Origin: Deltaproteobacteria bacterium
GTDB taxonomy: Bacteria > Desulfobacterota > Desulfarculia > Adiutricales > Adiutricaceae
Reading direction: 5' to 3'
Assembly: GCA_031279515.1 (NCBI GenBank)
Contig: JAITII010000072.1
Coordinates: forward strand, 1 to 48,176
DNA: 48,176 bases
In this document: positions 39,137 through 48,176 of the stretch, in pieces
Position numbering within the stretch: position 1 is the first letter of the stretch
How the letters are laid out: each line of letters begins with the position of its first letter
Position numbers and translations under genes: made by a program
Notes under the pieces: generated by a model
What the model was told of the DNA's origin: nothing
Databases searched by the model: none
The model's input: only the letters and a program-made list of their open reading frames with translations

Positions 39137-41205
39137 TTTATACCTTCCAAATGTCTTTGGGGGAGCTTGATAGAGGGGTCTACAAGCGAACTTAAGCATT
39201 ATTGAGGAGGGTGGAGTTTTGATGCTACTCCCTCGAATCATAAACGAAAATTACTTGTTGCTACTTTCAGAAGCCAGCAAACGAGCTTCCTGTTTTAAAG
39301 AAAGGAATTTCCTACAGTTTATGTGAAAGCGTATTCCTTGGAAGAGGGCATTTTTGGGGGGATATGATTGCATCCTATGATATTGTATAGCTTTTTCCCC
39401 AAATATTGACGGTTTCTATCATCTAACCATTAGATAAGGTAGAAGGCGATAAGGTACACTTTGGATACTTGGAAAGGGTAGACTGGGAACACGCCTCAAA
39501 AAGGTCAAAAAAAGCGGGCGCCTTATAGGTTTTTGGACTAGGCAGCCTACCCAGCTGTTGGGTTAGCTTAAGAGATATTATTTCAACTTTTTCTCTGCTG
39601 TTGTAGGTGGACTAAAATCCTATGGTTATTTTCCTTTAAAGGGAGAAGTTTGGGCGCAACAGGGAATTAATTGTTATCTATTGTTTACAAATTTCTTAAG
39701 GCTTGTAAAAAAGGTAAAAAATGCCTTAAGAGTCCTCCCTTTCGCGCCTTGGGATGTCAGCCAAGAGCCAAATAAGCGTCTTTGTTTCCCCTGAGACTGG
39801 GGTACACAGGGGATTTTACGCCATTTAGCATAAAATAACTTATAGTCCGATCTATGGAAAATGTCAAGTAGCTATTTTATTTCTGGAAGATAGTAGCTTA
39901 GGTTAAGCTACTTGGGCCTTAGGATATGGAGATAATTGCAGTCCAAAAGTATTGCCTAGCTTGAAATCTAAGGCCTGTCCAGCTTTTTCCACCTACCAAG
40001 AGCCAAAAATTTGGACTAAGGACGTGAGTCTCCTTTTTTATCGGCAGGCCGGCGTATATCATAAGCAATAGTCAATTGGCATAGCTCCTCTTGCCTATTG
40101 GCTAGGATACTATTTAAGAGCTTCTGCTGGCAAACTATAGACTTTATTTCCACCAGCAACATAAATGTCTTATTTTGTGCCAACAATGTGAGCCAAAGCT
40201 GCAAGGCTTCAGTAAGAATAGTTTTGTCCTTTCAAGTCCATTGGTTTTAGCTCATGGGCAAGTATTTAGACCGCTAAAGAGTAAGTTTTAGGGTAATTTA
40301 AAGGACTTGTAATTTTCTTCTTGGCTCGTAACTGGGAAGTTACTAATTTTTGAGCCCTTTAAGAGGAAATAGCGGGGTATTTTTATCAATAAAACGAGAG
40401 TGGGGGTACAGATTTAGCACTACTAGGGCAAAAAGATAAGCATTTTTTGGTGAAAAAATAGTATTATTCTTTTTTTTCTATTTTTAAATGTTATTATCAT
40501 GTAGATAACTCATTTTTACAAATATTTATCTTAAAAAAATAGAGTAATTTTAAATAAACCATAAAATTAACTTTATATATTAATATATTTAAATCTTTAA
40601 TTATATATTTTGATAATACATTACAATTTTGCCGCAATGCGCTTCAGGGGTAGGTGCCGCGAGCCAGTGGTAACATTAAGCCAGGGGTCTTCGATGCCAA
40701 AATTTTCAGTATTGAAATTTATAGATAAATTATCTGATATCACAAATAAAAATGTGTTAATAAGCCTGTTTGCTTATCTTTATTTGCGTTACGGATACTA
40801 AAATTCTTTGAGTTTCAAGTGTGTTTTTAAGACAGTTAAGGTACCACCTATATAGTGCAGTTGTTGCCTTATGTTACTACTAAATATTCTATACCTTTTT
40901 TCATCTGGAATTTTAGAGGCGTTTTACGGCTTCCTCTTTCTTATCAAAGCTAAATTTACTAGGCTTTCTTGGGGTAAACCTTTTCAGAGGGCGTGCCTAT
41001 GCTAAGCATTTAAGGCCTTGTAAGGCAAGGGTGCACCTCTGACAAACGAATGAATGATAATAAGTTTTTTGGGCGAGGATTCAAAGGGAGCAGTTCTCCA
41101 ATCTTCCTAAAGCTACCACAAAAAAACTCTAATTAGAGCTTGCCTTCCTTTTACATAGAAGCACTTTGCGGCCCAAGGGTCATTTAAGAATTGGACCTTT
41201 TTATT
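39137..41205. other. Two-kilobase gene-poor region
   Basis: No credible gene. Two short frames (40016-40204 minus, 40610-40801 plus) lack homology or ribosome-binding sites. The stretch 40440-40620 is extremely AT-rich, with oligo-A and oligo-T runs that suggest bent DNA. No tRNA-like fold was found. Confidence 0.5.
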
Positions 41206-42630
41206 TTAGGCAAATTCTTTTTCCGCTGCTTCCATGATGCGGTCCAATTCCTTTAGGACCTCTGGAGGCAAGGGTTCTGGCTCAGGGTTTTTCAGGATTT
41301 CATTGACCTTTTGCTCCGCTCTATCCAGGATAGTGTCCGGCCTTCGCTCCATTTGGTCATGGTCACTCCAGTCAAAGAGGGTAGGGGTGAACCACTTGTC
41401 CTTTTCCAGGCGCTTTAAAGTGAGCTTGGAGGTAGCAAATTCGCCGCTTTCAAAGGAGGCGCGGATGTCACTTGTGGCCAAGGACTCAAGGCTGTACTCC
41501 TTTTCTCCGGCAAAAATATCTAGATATGCCATGGATTCATCCATAATGGCAAGGGCCTCGTGGCTGTAGGCATAGGCTCCCATAACGCTGCCGGCTCCGC
41601 CTTGTTCAGTTACCCCCATGATGGTAGCCAGGGTCTGGTTCATGCCGAAATGGTACATGAGCTGATGCCCCTGATTGCAGGTGATAGCCCCCGAGGCGTA
41701 AGTGCTGGGGACACCGTAATAACGAGCCATGGTAGCGGAGCTGGCATAAAGGTACATGAGCTCAGGACCATTGGCTACTGGTTTACCAATGTTTCTGTTT
41801 AAGACCTGCGGGAGGCAGTAGTACCAGACACCTAACCCAGGAAAAAGGGCCTGGATTATGGCAGTGGAGGACAGGAACTCGGCATTCATCTGGGTCATGG
41901 TCCCCGCCAGGGTGTAGGGTGCATTACCTCCTACCAAGGCGTTTATGGGTACCCTTACGGGTATGCTGTAATTACCCCATAAAAACAGGCGCTCCAGTTC
42001 ATCGTCTGGATAGCGCAAAGGGTCTATGACGCAGAAGATCCCGCTTAAAATAGGCCTTTCCCTTAGCTTTTCAAGGCTGCCAGCTACTGCCGTTGCCATT
42101 TCCATTTGGTACTTTAAGTGGCTAGAGTGGCAAGTATAGGCCCAGAGGTGCTTTTCGCTGTGTTCCAAAAGTCCTTTTAGGACCTTTATGTCGTAGGTGG
42201 CCAGATCTATGTCCTGAGGGGTCATGGAGCTGGTGATGTGGATGTTGGGAAGGCGGTTAGCAAGCCTTGCAGCATCCATGTTGTCCTCAAAACGCATGGG
42301 ATAGGCCCGGGCAGAGCTTAGATCAAAGAGGGAGACAGGTCCCCTTATCATCCGGGTGTACCTGCGGCCCCGTTCAATAACGAGATCGTTTTCTGGTTTT
42401 ATGGCTGCACAGGGAAAAGAGTTGGGGCACAGTTTGATCATCTCCTCTACAAAATCACGGGGCATGAAGACCCTTTGACGATCTTTGGAGATTTTGGCAC
42501 CTTTTTGGTAGAGAATGTCCAGTGTTCTGTGATGTGACAGGAGAATTCCGGTCTCCTCAAGGACCTTTAAAGATGCCTCGTGTATTTTGGTGATTTCCTC
42601 ACTGGTAAGTGAGTCGTATAAGGGAAGCAT
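41206..42630 (-). CDS. MttB-family methyltransferase without pyrrolysine codon
   Basis: A 474-residue protein of the trimethylamine:corrinoid methyltransferase (MttB, PF06253) superfamily. It starts LTSEEITKIHEASLKVLEETGI, the usual opening, and has MIRGPVSLFDL, PYTLAGTMTQMNAEFL, the later GVPSTYASGAITCNQGHQLMYHFG, and GAGSVMGAYAYSHEALAIMDESMAY. True MttB uses pyrrolysine at an in-frame UAG; here the frame is unbroken and no UAG is read, so it belongs to the non-Pyl branch, which includes glycine betaine and other quaternary-amine demethylases (MtgB, MtpB, MtcB). No corrinoid-binding MttC or MtbA partner is nearby. AAGGTGG is eight bases before the ATG. The next gene upstream is a PAS/sigma-54-type regulator, a common pairing for such enzymes. 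Confidence 0.9.
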   Translation of the reverse strand: MLPLYDSLTSEEITKIHEASLKVLEETGILLSHHRTLDILYQKGAKISKDRQRVFMPRDFVEEMIKLCPNSFPCAAIKPENDLVIERGRRYTRMIRGPVSLFDLSSARAYPMRFEDNMDAARLANRLPNIHITSSMTPQDIDLATYDIKVLKGLLEHSEKHLWAYTCHSSHLKYQMEMATAVAGSLEKLRERPILSGIFCVIDPLRYPDDELERLFLWGNYSIPVRVPINALVGGNAPYTLAGTMTQMNAEFLSSTAIIQALFPGLGVWYYCLPQVLNRNIGKPVANGPELMYLYASSATMARYYGVPSTYASGAITCNQGHQLMYHFGMNQTLATIMGVTEQGGAGSVMGAYAYSHEALAIMDESMAYLDIFAGEKEYSLESLATSDIRASFESGEFATSKLTLKRLEKDKWFTPTLFDWSDHDQMERRPDTILDRAEQKVNEILKNPEPEPLPPEVLKELDRIMEAAEKEFA

Positions 42631-42755
42631 AAGCCACCTTAAGGGGAAAAGAGAGAAAAACCTAGGAAGGTTTGTGGAAAGCAGGGGTTAAAAACAAATA
42701 AGACCTGTGAGCCGTAAAAACTAAAAAGGAATCTTAGGTGCCTTAGGTTTTAGGG

Positions 42756-42789
42756 TTCTGGCCTAAGAAAGTCATAGCTTAGGCCAGAA
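42756..42789 (-). repeat. 12-bp perfect hairpin in the MttB-family gene leader
   Basis: TTCTGGCCTAAG and CTTAGGCCAGAA flank a ten-base loop, 126 bases upstream of the start codon. It could be an operator or a structured part of the mRNA leader. Confidence 0.5.
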
Positions 42790-43616
42790 GGCTAAGCTAC
42801 TACTATTAGAAAATTGATTGCAGGCGTCTGTTTCATGGCCAAGAAGCATTTTTAGAAGAATCAAATCCAAATTTTTTGCAAAAAGGGCTAGAGAAAAGTC
42901 CATATCTTTTGGCTCAATTCTAGGCGTCTATTTAAGATTCAAGTCCCACAAGTTAAGCTGTGATACTAGTTAAGATCAAATTTTGAGCCCAAAAGTTAAC
43001 CGTGGCATTTCGTCAAAAATGAAAGGAGGTGGCTACTTTATTATATCATAAACGGGGAAAAAAATCATAAATATTCTACTGCATCCTGCCTTAGCGGTAA
43101 AATTTTATCATTACCTTATCTCTCTCTCGCACCTTTTTTCTCTCTAGTTATATCTCTCTCTAGTCTATTATATCTAAGGATTTAAAAGAGTCCCCCATTT
43201 TTTTATGAGGATTAAGCTATTTGCTTGAAATAGCTGTTAAGATAACTTTTCAAAATTGTTAAAAAAGATCGAACCATAAAAAAGCTAAAAAAAATCCTAT
43301 ATGAGAAGGTGGGACAGTTTACTTAGTGCAAAATATAATTTTCATCTGTATTATTTAGTTTATATTTTGATTTTCATAAGTAATATAGGAATTTTTACCT
43401 TTATGACCCGAAAAACTTTAACTTGTTCGATTTTTTTAGCTGATCTTGAATGAACTTTGTAGCTAGGTCTTTCCAAAAGGCATATGCAGGTAATTTTAAG
43501 TTAAGGGACAAGTTTCTGAAATTGGTTAAAATTACTGCCTTCTGCCTTTGGCGGTGCTGAGATGATTAAATGTTCACCTCAAATAACTATTTTTCTCCCA
43601 GGAAGTTTATTTCGTG

Positions 43617-43673
43617 TGTAGTTAGTAAATTTAAACGAACAGGTGTTCATAGGTTTCAAGTTCGTTAACTACA
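43617..43673 (+). terminator. Nested inverted repeat with T-run
   Basis: Outer arms TGTAGTTA / TAACTACA and inner arms AACGAAC / GTTCGTT form an interrupted stem; on the plus strand ATTTTTT follows. No transcript ending here is evident, so it is a weak terminator or possible small-RNA 3' end. Confidence 0.35.
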
Positions 43674-44274
43674 ATTTTTTCCTAACTTAGCAAAAATGGT
43701 CAATTGATTCGCAGTAATACGAAAAAAATACATGACAGAATACTTTCTCAATGACAAAAATTCCTGGAGAAGAATCTTTAAAGCCTATACATTAGATTGC
43801 CGGGCAATGCAGTTTCGGAAATAAAGAAGCTGTAAAACTCACAAACATAGAAATGTGGTAAGATCATTTTCCAGCTTTTGAGAACAATTTCAGTCTCTTT
43901 GGCTTTATTTATCCAAGAATCTTTAATCACTTAATTTTGCCTAATTTGCCAGGAGTTTGCGATAGCGGTCTCGTTTGCAAATCAGGGGCTAGTCGCCATT
44001 ATATGCGGATTTAATGAGGGCTTGTCCGTAAATTCTAATATGAGCTTTCATGGCATATAGACCCTTTGCCTACCACAGCCTTTCCAGAGTTTTGAATTAG
44101 CGGAATCCTTTTCAAGACCAATGAGGCCATGTGAGAGTAATGTCACCACAAGCCATAAAAAATATGATATGACTAATGCTCTCATTGGAAGGCTTTTTAC
44201 TGGCGGCTTTAAAGGGGATGATCCTGGTCATTCAAGACTTTAATGGGTAAGGCAAAAGGTCATAAGCCCAGGAT

Positions 44275-46113
44275 TTAGCCTGGTAAAAAGATACTGTCCT
44301 GGTTATCAGAGTTTTCCTTGTTAATATGATTTTTGGGGAGGGGTAAGCCGAATTTCTTCAGCTTACGGCAGACTCCTGCCTGGCTGATACCCAGAAGAGT
44401 GGCCATGTCCCTTGTATTGCGGGATACAGACAGGGCCTTTAAGAGGGTTTGTCTCTCAATCTTAGCCATGTATTCCTGCAAATGATGGGATTTGTAGAAA
44501 TCGGCGTCGATATTTTCCAAAGGAGAAGATTTAGGGGGATCCAGGATATGAGCCAAGAATTCTCCTAGTTGAGGCTTATCAGCTAAAAGATAGGCCTGTT
44601 GTAGGGTATTTATGAGTTCTCTCACGTTTCCAGGGAAGGGGTAGTGCGTTAAGAGCTCTATTGCTCTGGGGTCCAGCTCCTTTTTGTCATTGTGAAGACT
44701 ATTAAGTTTTGTTAGCTCCCTATGGGCCAATTCTAGGATATCCTCCTTACGATCCCTTAAGGGCGGGACATTTAGTGTGAAGACGCTCAGCCTAAAGTAA
44801 AGGTCGGAGCGAAAGAGCTTCTTCTCAATCAAAGTCCTTAAATTCTGGTTGGTGGAAGCGATAAGAGTTACTTCACTGGAAAGGATGCGGTGCCCGGAGA
44901 TACGCCTAAAGGAACGGGTGTCCAAGAAAGTTAAGAGCTTGGTTTGCAGCGGTGGGGGCATCTCGCCTATCTCATCTAAGAAGATGGTTCCCTTTCCGGC
45001 AACTTCAAAAATACCCGCTTTGGACTCGTGGGACCCGGTCGAAGAATGCTTTTCATAGCCAAAGAGTTCTGCCTCCAAGAGCTGTTCTGGCAAGGCGGCG
45101 CAGTTCACATGGATGAAGGGCTCTTCAGCATTTCTGGAATTCGAGTGGATAAACTTGGCCAATAGTCCTTTGCCAGTGCCGCTTTCACCTGTTATGAGGA
45201 TCTGGGGGGAATTGTGGCGGGCCAGTTTAGAGGCCGTGTCCAGGCAGCGGACCATGGTGGGGCTCCTGGCTACCATTTCCTTGGCAGTCAGCTCCACCAG
45301 CTGGATTTCAGCTAGCTCATCTCTATAATGATTGATGATAACCTTTTGGTGCTGGAGGGAGGACTGGAGTTCCAAGAGCTCGGTTAAGTCCCTTTCGTTG
45401 ATGGAGACCAGGCGCACTTCCCCCTTCTTATCAAAAATGGGACTACCCACAAGCAGCACTTGCTTGCCTGTCTTTAAGTGCTTTATTAAGCGGGTTATCT
45501 TTTTTCCATTTGAGAGGACCTCTTTCGAGATGCTGTCAGTAGAAAACTTGTTTTCCACTAGGCCGGAAGCACGAGTTCCCAGGAGTTCTTCCCGTGAGAC
45601 GCCTAGCTGGCTGGCCAAGGTATCGTTCATAAGGAGAACGCGTTCCTTGTGGTCAACTACGGCGAGACCGTCCGAGGAGCACTCAAAAATCTGCTTGTAG
45701 TAAGGGGTTAAAGGATCTATGGATTGATCATTTATTTCATTCGGTTTCCAGAGATTCTGGTCGAACAAAGTTATAGTGGAGCCTGAGATATCCCCGGAAA
45801 TGGACTTGACCATGACATAGCAGTTGGTAAGTTCATTTGGGACTAAACCCAAAGCATGATTACCTTTATGCATGGCTTCGAGGATATCAGGCCCGGTTTT
45901 GGGCCAAAATTTGGCAAGTTCAAATCCGATAAGCTTTTGTTGGGTTAGGCCCATCAGGGTGGCTGCTTCTTGGTTGCAGTTTACAATGATACCTGTTGAA
46001 TTAAGAAGCATTATGCCTATAGGAAGGCTATTAAGAACACTACTAACGGTTACATTAAAATTAGGATCCAGAGGCGGAAAGGAGGAGACATGGCTAGTTT
46101 TTTGTGAAGTCAT
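44275..46113 (-). CDS. PAS-PAS-AAA-Fis transcription regulator with altered GAFTGA loop
   Basis: A 612-residue regulator of the NtrC/TyrR-like enhancer-binding class. Two PAS-type sensor domains lie at about 18-125 (NSLPIGIMLLNSTGIIVNCNQEAA) and 140-250 (CSSDGLAVVDHKERVLLMN). A coiled linker then leads to the AAA+ domain at about 285-520, with Walker A GESGTGKG, ELFGYEK, Walker B GTIFLDEIGEM, STNQNL and the R-finger region LFRSDLYFRL intact. The GAFTGA loop that touches sigma-54 is HSSTGS, with the Phe replaced. The Fis-type helix-turn-helix is NTRDMATLLGISQAGVCRKLKKFGL near the end. ATP use looks possible; sigma-54 contact is doubtful. The ATG at 46113 is taken rather than the TTG at 46125; neither has a good ribosome-binding site. 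Its neighbour downstream is the MttB-family gene, a likely target. Confidence 0.85.
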   Translation of the reverse strand: MTSQKTSHVSSFPPLDPNFNVTVSSVLNSLPIGIMLLNSTGIIVNCNQEAATLMGLTQQKLIGFELAKFWPKTGPDILEAMHKGNHALGLVPNELTNCYVMVKSISGDISGSTITLFDQNLWKPNEINDQSIDPLTPYYKQIFECSSDGLAVVDHKERVLLMNDTLASQLGVSREELLGTRASGLVENKFSTDSISKEVLSNGKKITRLIKHLKTGKQVLLVGSPIFDKKGEVRLVSINERDLTELLELQSSLQHQKVIINHYRDELAEIQLVELTAKEMVARSPTMVRCLDTASKLARHNSPQILITGESGTGKGLLAKFIHSNSRNAEEPFIHVNCAALPEQLLEAELFGYEKHSSTGSHESKAGIFEVAGKGTIFLDEIGEMPPPLQTKLLTFLDTRSFRRISGHRILSSEVTLIASTNQNLRTLIEKKLFRSDLYFRLSVFTLNVPPLRDRKEDILELAHRELTKLNSLHNDKKELDPRAIELLTHYPFPGNVRELINTLQQAYLLADKPQLGEFLAHILDPPKSSPLENIDADFYKSHHLQEYMAKIERQTLLKALSVSRNTRDMATLLGISQAGVCRKLKKFGLPLPKNHINKENSDNQDSIFLPG

Positions 46114-48176
46114 AAGCAAAAACAATTAAAAAGAGAAGCTATTTTTGAGCTTCCCGTAAGAAAATTCACCTTCTAACGGAAGAGGGAAAATGTGGAATTT
46201 CCAAAAAAACTTGAAAGTCCCTAAATAATACGAGCCAGGGAAAAATTATCCCCTGAGTCGATAATTCCATACTTAGATTATAAGAGCATTATTTCTGTTT
46301 TGCAAGGGAAAAATCAATGTTAAAAGAAAAAAAATAAATTTTTTTTGGAGATTATATTAAAATGGGTATCATAACCAAAAAAAACAAATATGTAGTTTTT
46401 TTAATTAAAATGAAAAAAATTAGTCTATGGGCCTTGTTTAAAATGGAAAAGCAGTTAAAACAGGCTATTTAATTATTGATAAATAAATAGTATATATAAA
46501 AATGAGATTAAAATAGTATAAAAATAAATATTAATAAATAAAATTATAAAATAAAATAAGCTGCGAAAAGACAAATCAAGGTTAAGGGTGAAAAGAAAAA
46601 TTTCAAAAATGAAAAAATTTAAGGCAAACAAGCTAAGAGGTTTACGAAGGTTCGTTCATAAAAAAAGCTCAGATTAGAACCTAAGGGCGGGCATAAAGCT
46701 TAGGATAGAAGAATTGGAAGGCAAGGCATGGAAAGAACCATCATACCGGGTGAAGACCGTTTGGCAAATATGGAAAGATGAACAAGCTACAAACAAGCCA
46801 GGTAAGAAGGTTTTTTTATAAACGACTGGACACTTTTCTAAATTTAGAAAAAAAAGTAGAAATATAATGGGTTTAAAGTCATTATACGAGGTAATATGAT
46901 AGTTTTTTTGCGCGGAGGTACACCCAACTCTAAGCTAAAAATTATGGCAGAAATTAAGCCTAGAAGGGTATTTTTAGAGAATATAGAAATAGAAAAACTT
47001 TGCTTTCCTATTAAAAGAGATTAAATGTTTCTGTTGTAATATATAGTAAAAATTAATTTAGAAGCCAATTTTCGGATTATGAACAAATGTTCATATGCAT
47101 AAAGATATTTTAATTAGCCGAAAATGGTGGCTAGAAATTTAAGCGAAAACATCTGATGATAAGGGTGTTCGTGGTGATAAATTAAGGCAAGCCTGTCTTC
47201 TAAAAGAGCGTCAGGCAGGACTCTCAAGTTAAAATTTACCGGCAATTTAGCTCAGACCCTGTATATGACATATAATAATGTCAAAAATGGAAAATGCCAT
47301 TTTCACGTTAGTTGGGAATAACCTTGTCTAAATAATAAATGATGACAAATAATGCTTAAATATTTAGCCATTTGATTATTTGCGCAATATATACTTATTC
47401 GACTAACTTCACATTACTTCCTGAGGGTCTTATTCGTTGGTTAGCTGTTTTTTATCCCTATTCACTTTTAGCTAAAAATATGACTAGATTTTTGATGCAA
47501 ATTTGTTGAGAAAATATTGTAAAAGTAATTATATGTAAAAAATCACATTAATGAAAATTACATAGATTAAGTTGGATACTTAGCAAACATTAAAAAACCA
47601 AGATGAATTATAAGATTATAAAAATACTATTTAAGTAATTTAATACAAATTAATAATATAATTAAAGATAAAGATAGTTTTTATTATAATTAAATTTGTA
47701 TAAAAGGTAATTTTGAATTATTAGAATATTAATTAAATAACATTAATATGTAATAAAAAAGTAATATGTATTAGATTATGTTAAAGTAAAAATTATATAA
47801 TAAGAATATATAAAAAAACATAAGTATCTTGATTAAGATATATAAAAAGATATAAAAAAATAAAGTAGTGACTTTATAATACTTAATATTTCAATAATAT
47901 AATAATTACAAAATAAAGAGATAAAACTAAGGTTAGTTAAATTCATAAAACTTTTTATACTAAACGATAATTTGCCTGAAACATATGTGTTTGTATCATG
48001 CAGAGGAAGTCATGTATAGTAACAAAAAAGTTTTCGCCGTTGGGACAGCTTTTAAGTGTAGCTATTGACAGAAAGGAGGTTAAAAGTATAATAATAAAAA
48101 GCCTTCTTAAAGCTTTGCAATCCAATCATGCCATTTACTTTTTGTGACATTATTCCTAAGAAGTGCTATAGTTTAC
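46114..48176. other. AT-rich gene-free right flank
   Basis: Two kilobases with no ORF I can support. From 47500 to 47950 the sequence is almost wholly A and T. A perfect 18-bp palindrome TATGAACA-AA-TGTTCATA lies at 47078-47095 and a small one GAAAATG-C-CATTTTC at 47290-47304. About 47180-47230 encodes a short remnant-like string (KLRQACLLKERQAGLSS) that I cannot assign. Confidence 0.55.
47078..47095. repeat. 18-bp palindrome in AT-rich flank
   Basis: TATGAACA and TGTTCATA flank AA. The symmetry resembles a repressor site, but no gene start is near. Confidence 0.45.

Larger units (their letters stand above)
42631..44274. other. Long leader and intergenic region between regulator and MttB-family gene
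   Basis: About 1.6 kb without an ORF. It holds the 42756-42789 hairpin, a pyrimidine-rich CTCTCTC/CTCTCTAG tract at 43120-43180, and a nested inverted repeat at 43617-43673 followed by a T-run. No sigma-54 consensus was found upstream of the MttB-family gene. Confidence 0.55.

Noticed and set aside
40016-40204. 62-codon minus-strand ORF starting TTG (MQLWLTLLAQNKTF...)
   Set aside because: Helical-looking, but it has only a TTG start, a stop directly upstream in frame and no homology that I recognise. It may be a remnant; too weak to annotate.
40610-40801. 63-codon plus-strand ORF in the gene-poor region
   Set aside because: No ribosome-binding site, no recognised motif and odd composition; likely chance.
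41206-42630. Pyrrolysine-coded MttB
   Set aside because: The frame runs through without any UAG, and no pyl genes are present.
43120-43180. CTCTCTC/CTCTCTAG tract as a microsatellite or CRISPR-like repeat
   Set aside because: Short and irregular, with no spacers or repeat units.
48120-48176. Right edge as a third copy of the DUF3298-like leader (shared GTTTAC and CCTAAGAA words)
   Set aside because: The words are short and not collinear with the 1511-1620 leader.

Overview
The window looks like a chromosomal segment of a Gram-negative, anaerobic deltaproteobacterium (Desulfobacterota). The signs are TonB-dependent outer-membrane receptors, a CheZ-type phosphatase ending in an SQ-D/E-DI-x-LF tail, two sigma-54-activator-type proteins, an MttB-family methyltransferase and an AAA-ATPase-like/PD-(D/E)XK protein of the kind abundant in gut symbionts. 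Coding DNA is interrupted by long AT-rich gene-poor stretches, broken genes and IS remnants, so the genome seems to be eroding. A gut or protist-associated lineage is a reasonable guess but is not shown by the sequence.

Layout. 1-548: eroded second copy of the block at about 1490-3640. 743-4232 (minus): a secreted RsiV/DUF3298-like protein, a lone MlaF-like ATPase, a CheZ-like protein with a lysine-rich tail, and a DJ-1 family protein. 4741-6432 (plus): AAA-ATPase-like protein. 6727-12274 (minus): a complete metal-chelate uptake system (TonB receptor, binding protein, FecCD permease, ATPase). 12275-14500: AT-rich DNA, two back-to-back ISNCY-type transposase remnants and a 50-bp near-palindrome. 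14528-16084 (plus): a phage-like gene with a truncated HExxH region and a second, well-formed ORF overprinted in another frame.

16095-31900 (minus) is the centrepiece. Reading leftward from one good promoter it holds a FecCD permease, its ATPase, a TonB-dependent receptor, a 1320-residue CobN-like chelatase subunit, and a tandem array of six intact periplasmic binding proteins plus one dead copy. The combination of receptor, CobN-like protein and FecCD-type ABC importer resembles heme (Hmu) loci, in which the CobN-like HmuS is implicated in removing metal from heme. The simplest model is uptake of a metal chelate or tetrapyrrole, followed by insertion or removal of metal in the cytoplasm, with several binding proteins sharing one membrane channel. 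The ligand is not determined by the sequence.

31901-48176: an IstB-like protein without a P-loop, a secreted unknown, PyrR, a LarC N-domain protein, a CorC-like CBS protein, an FHA/GAF protein with a wrecked sigma-54-type AAA domain, an MttB-family methyltransferase, a PAS/sigma-54 regulator, and several kilobases of AT-rich DNA in which I see no gene. I found no rRNA, tRNA or CRISPR array.
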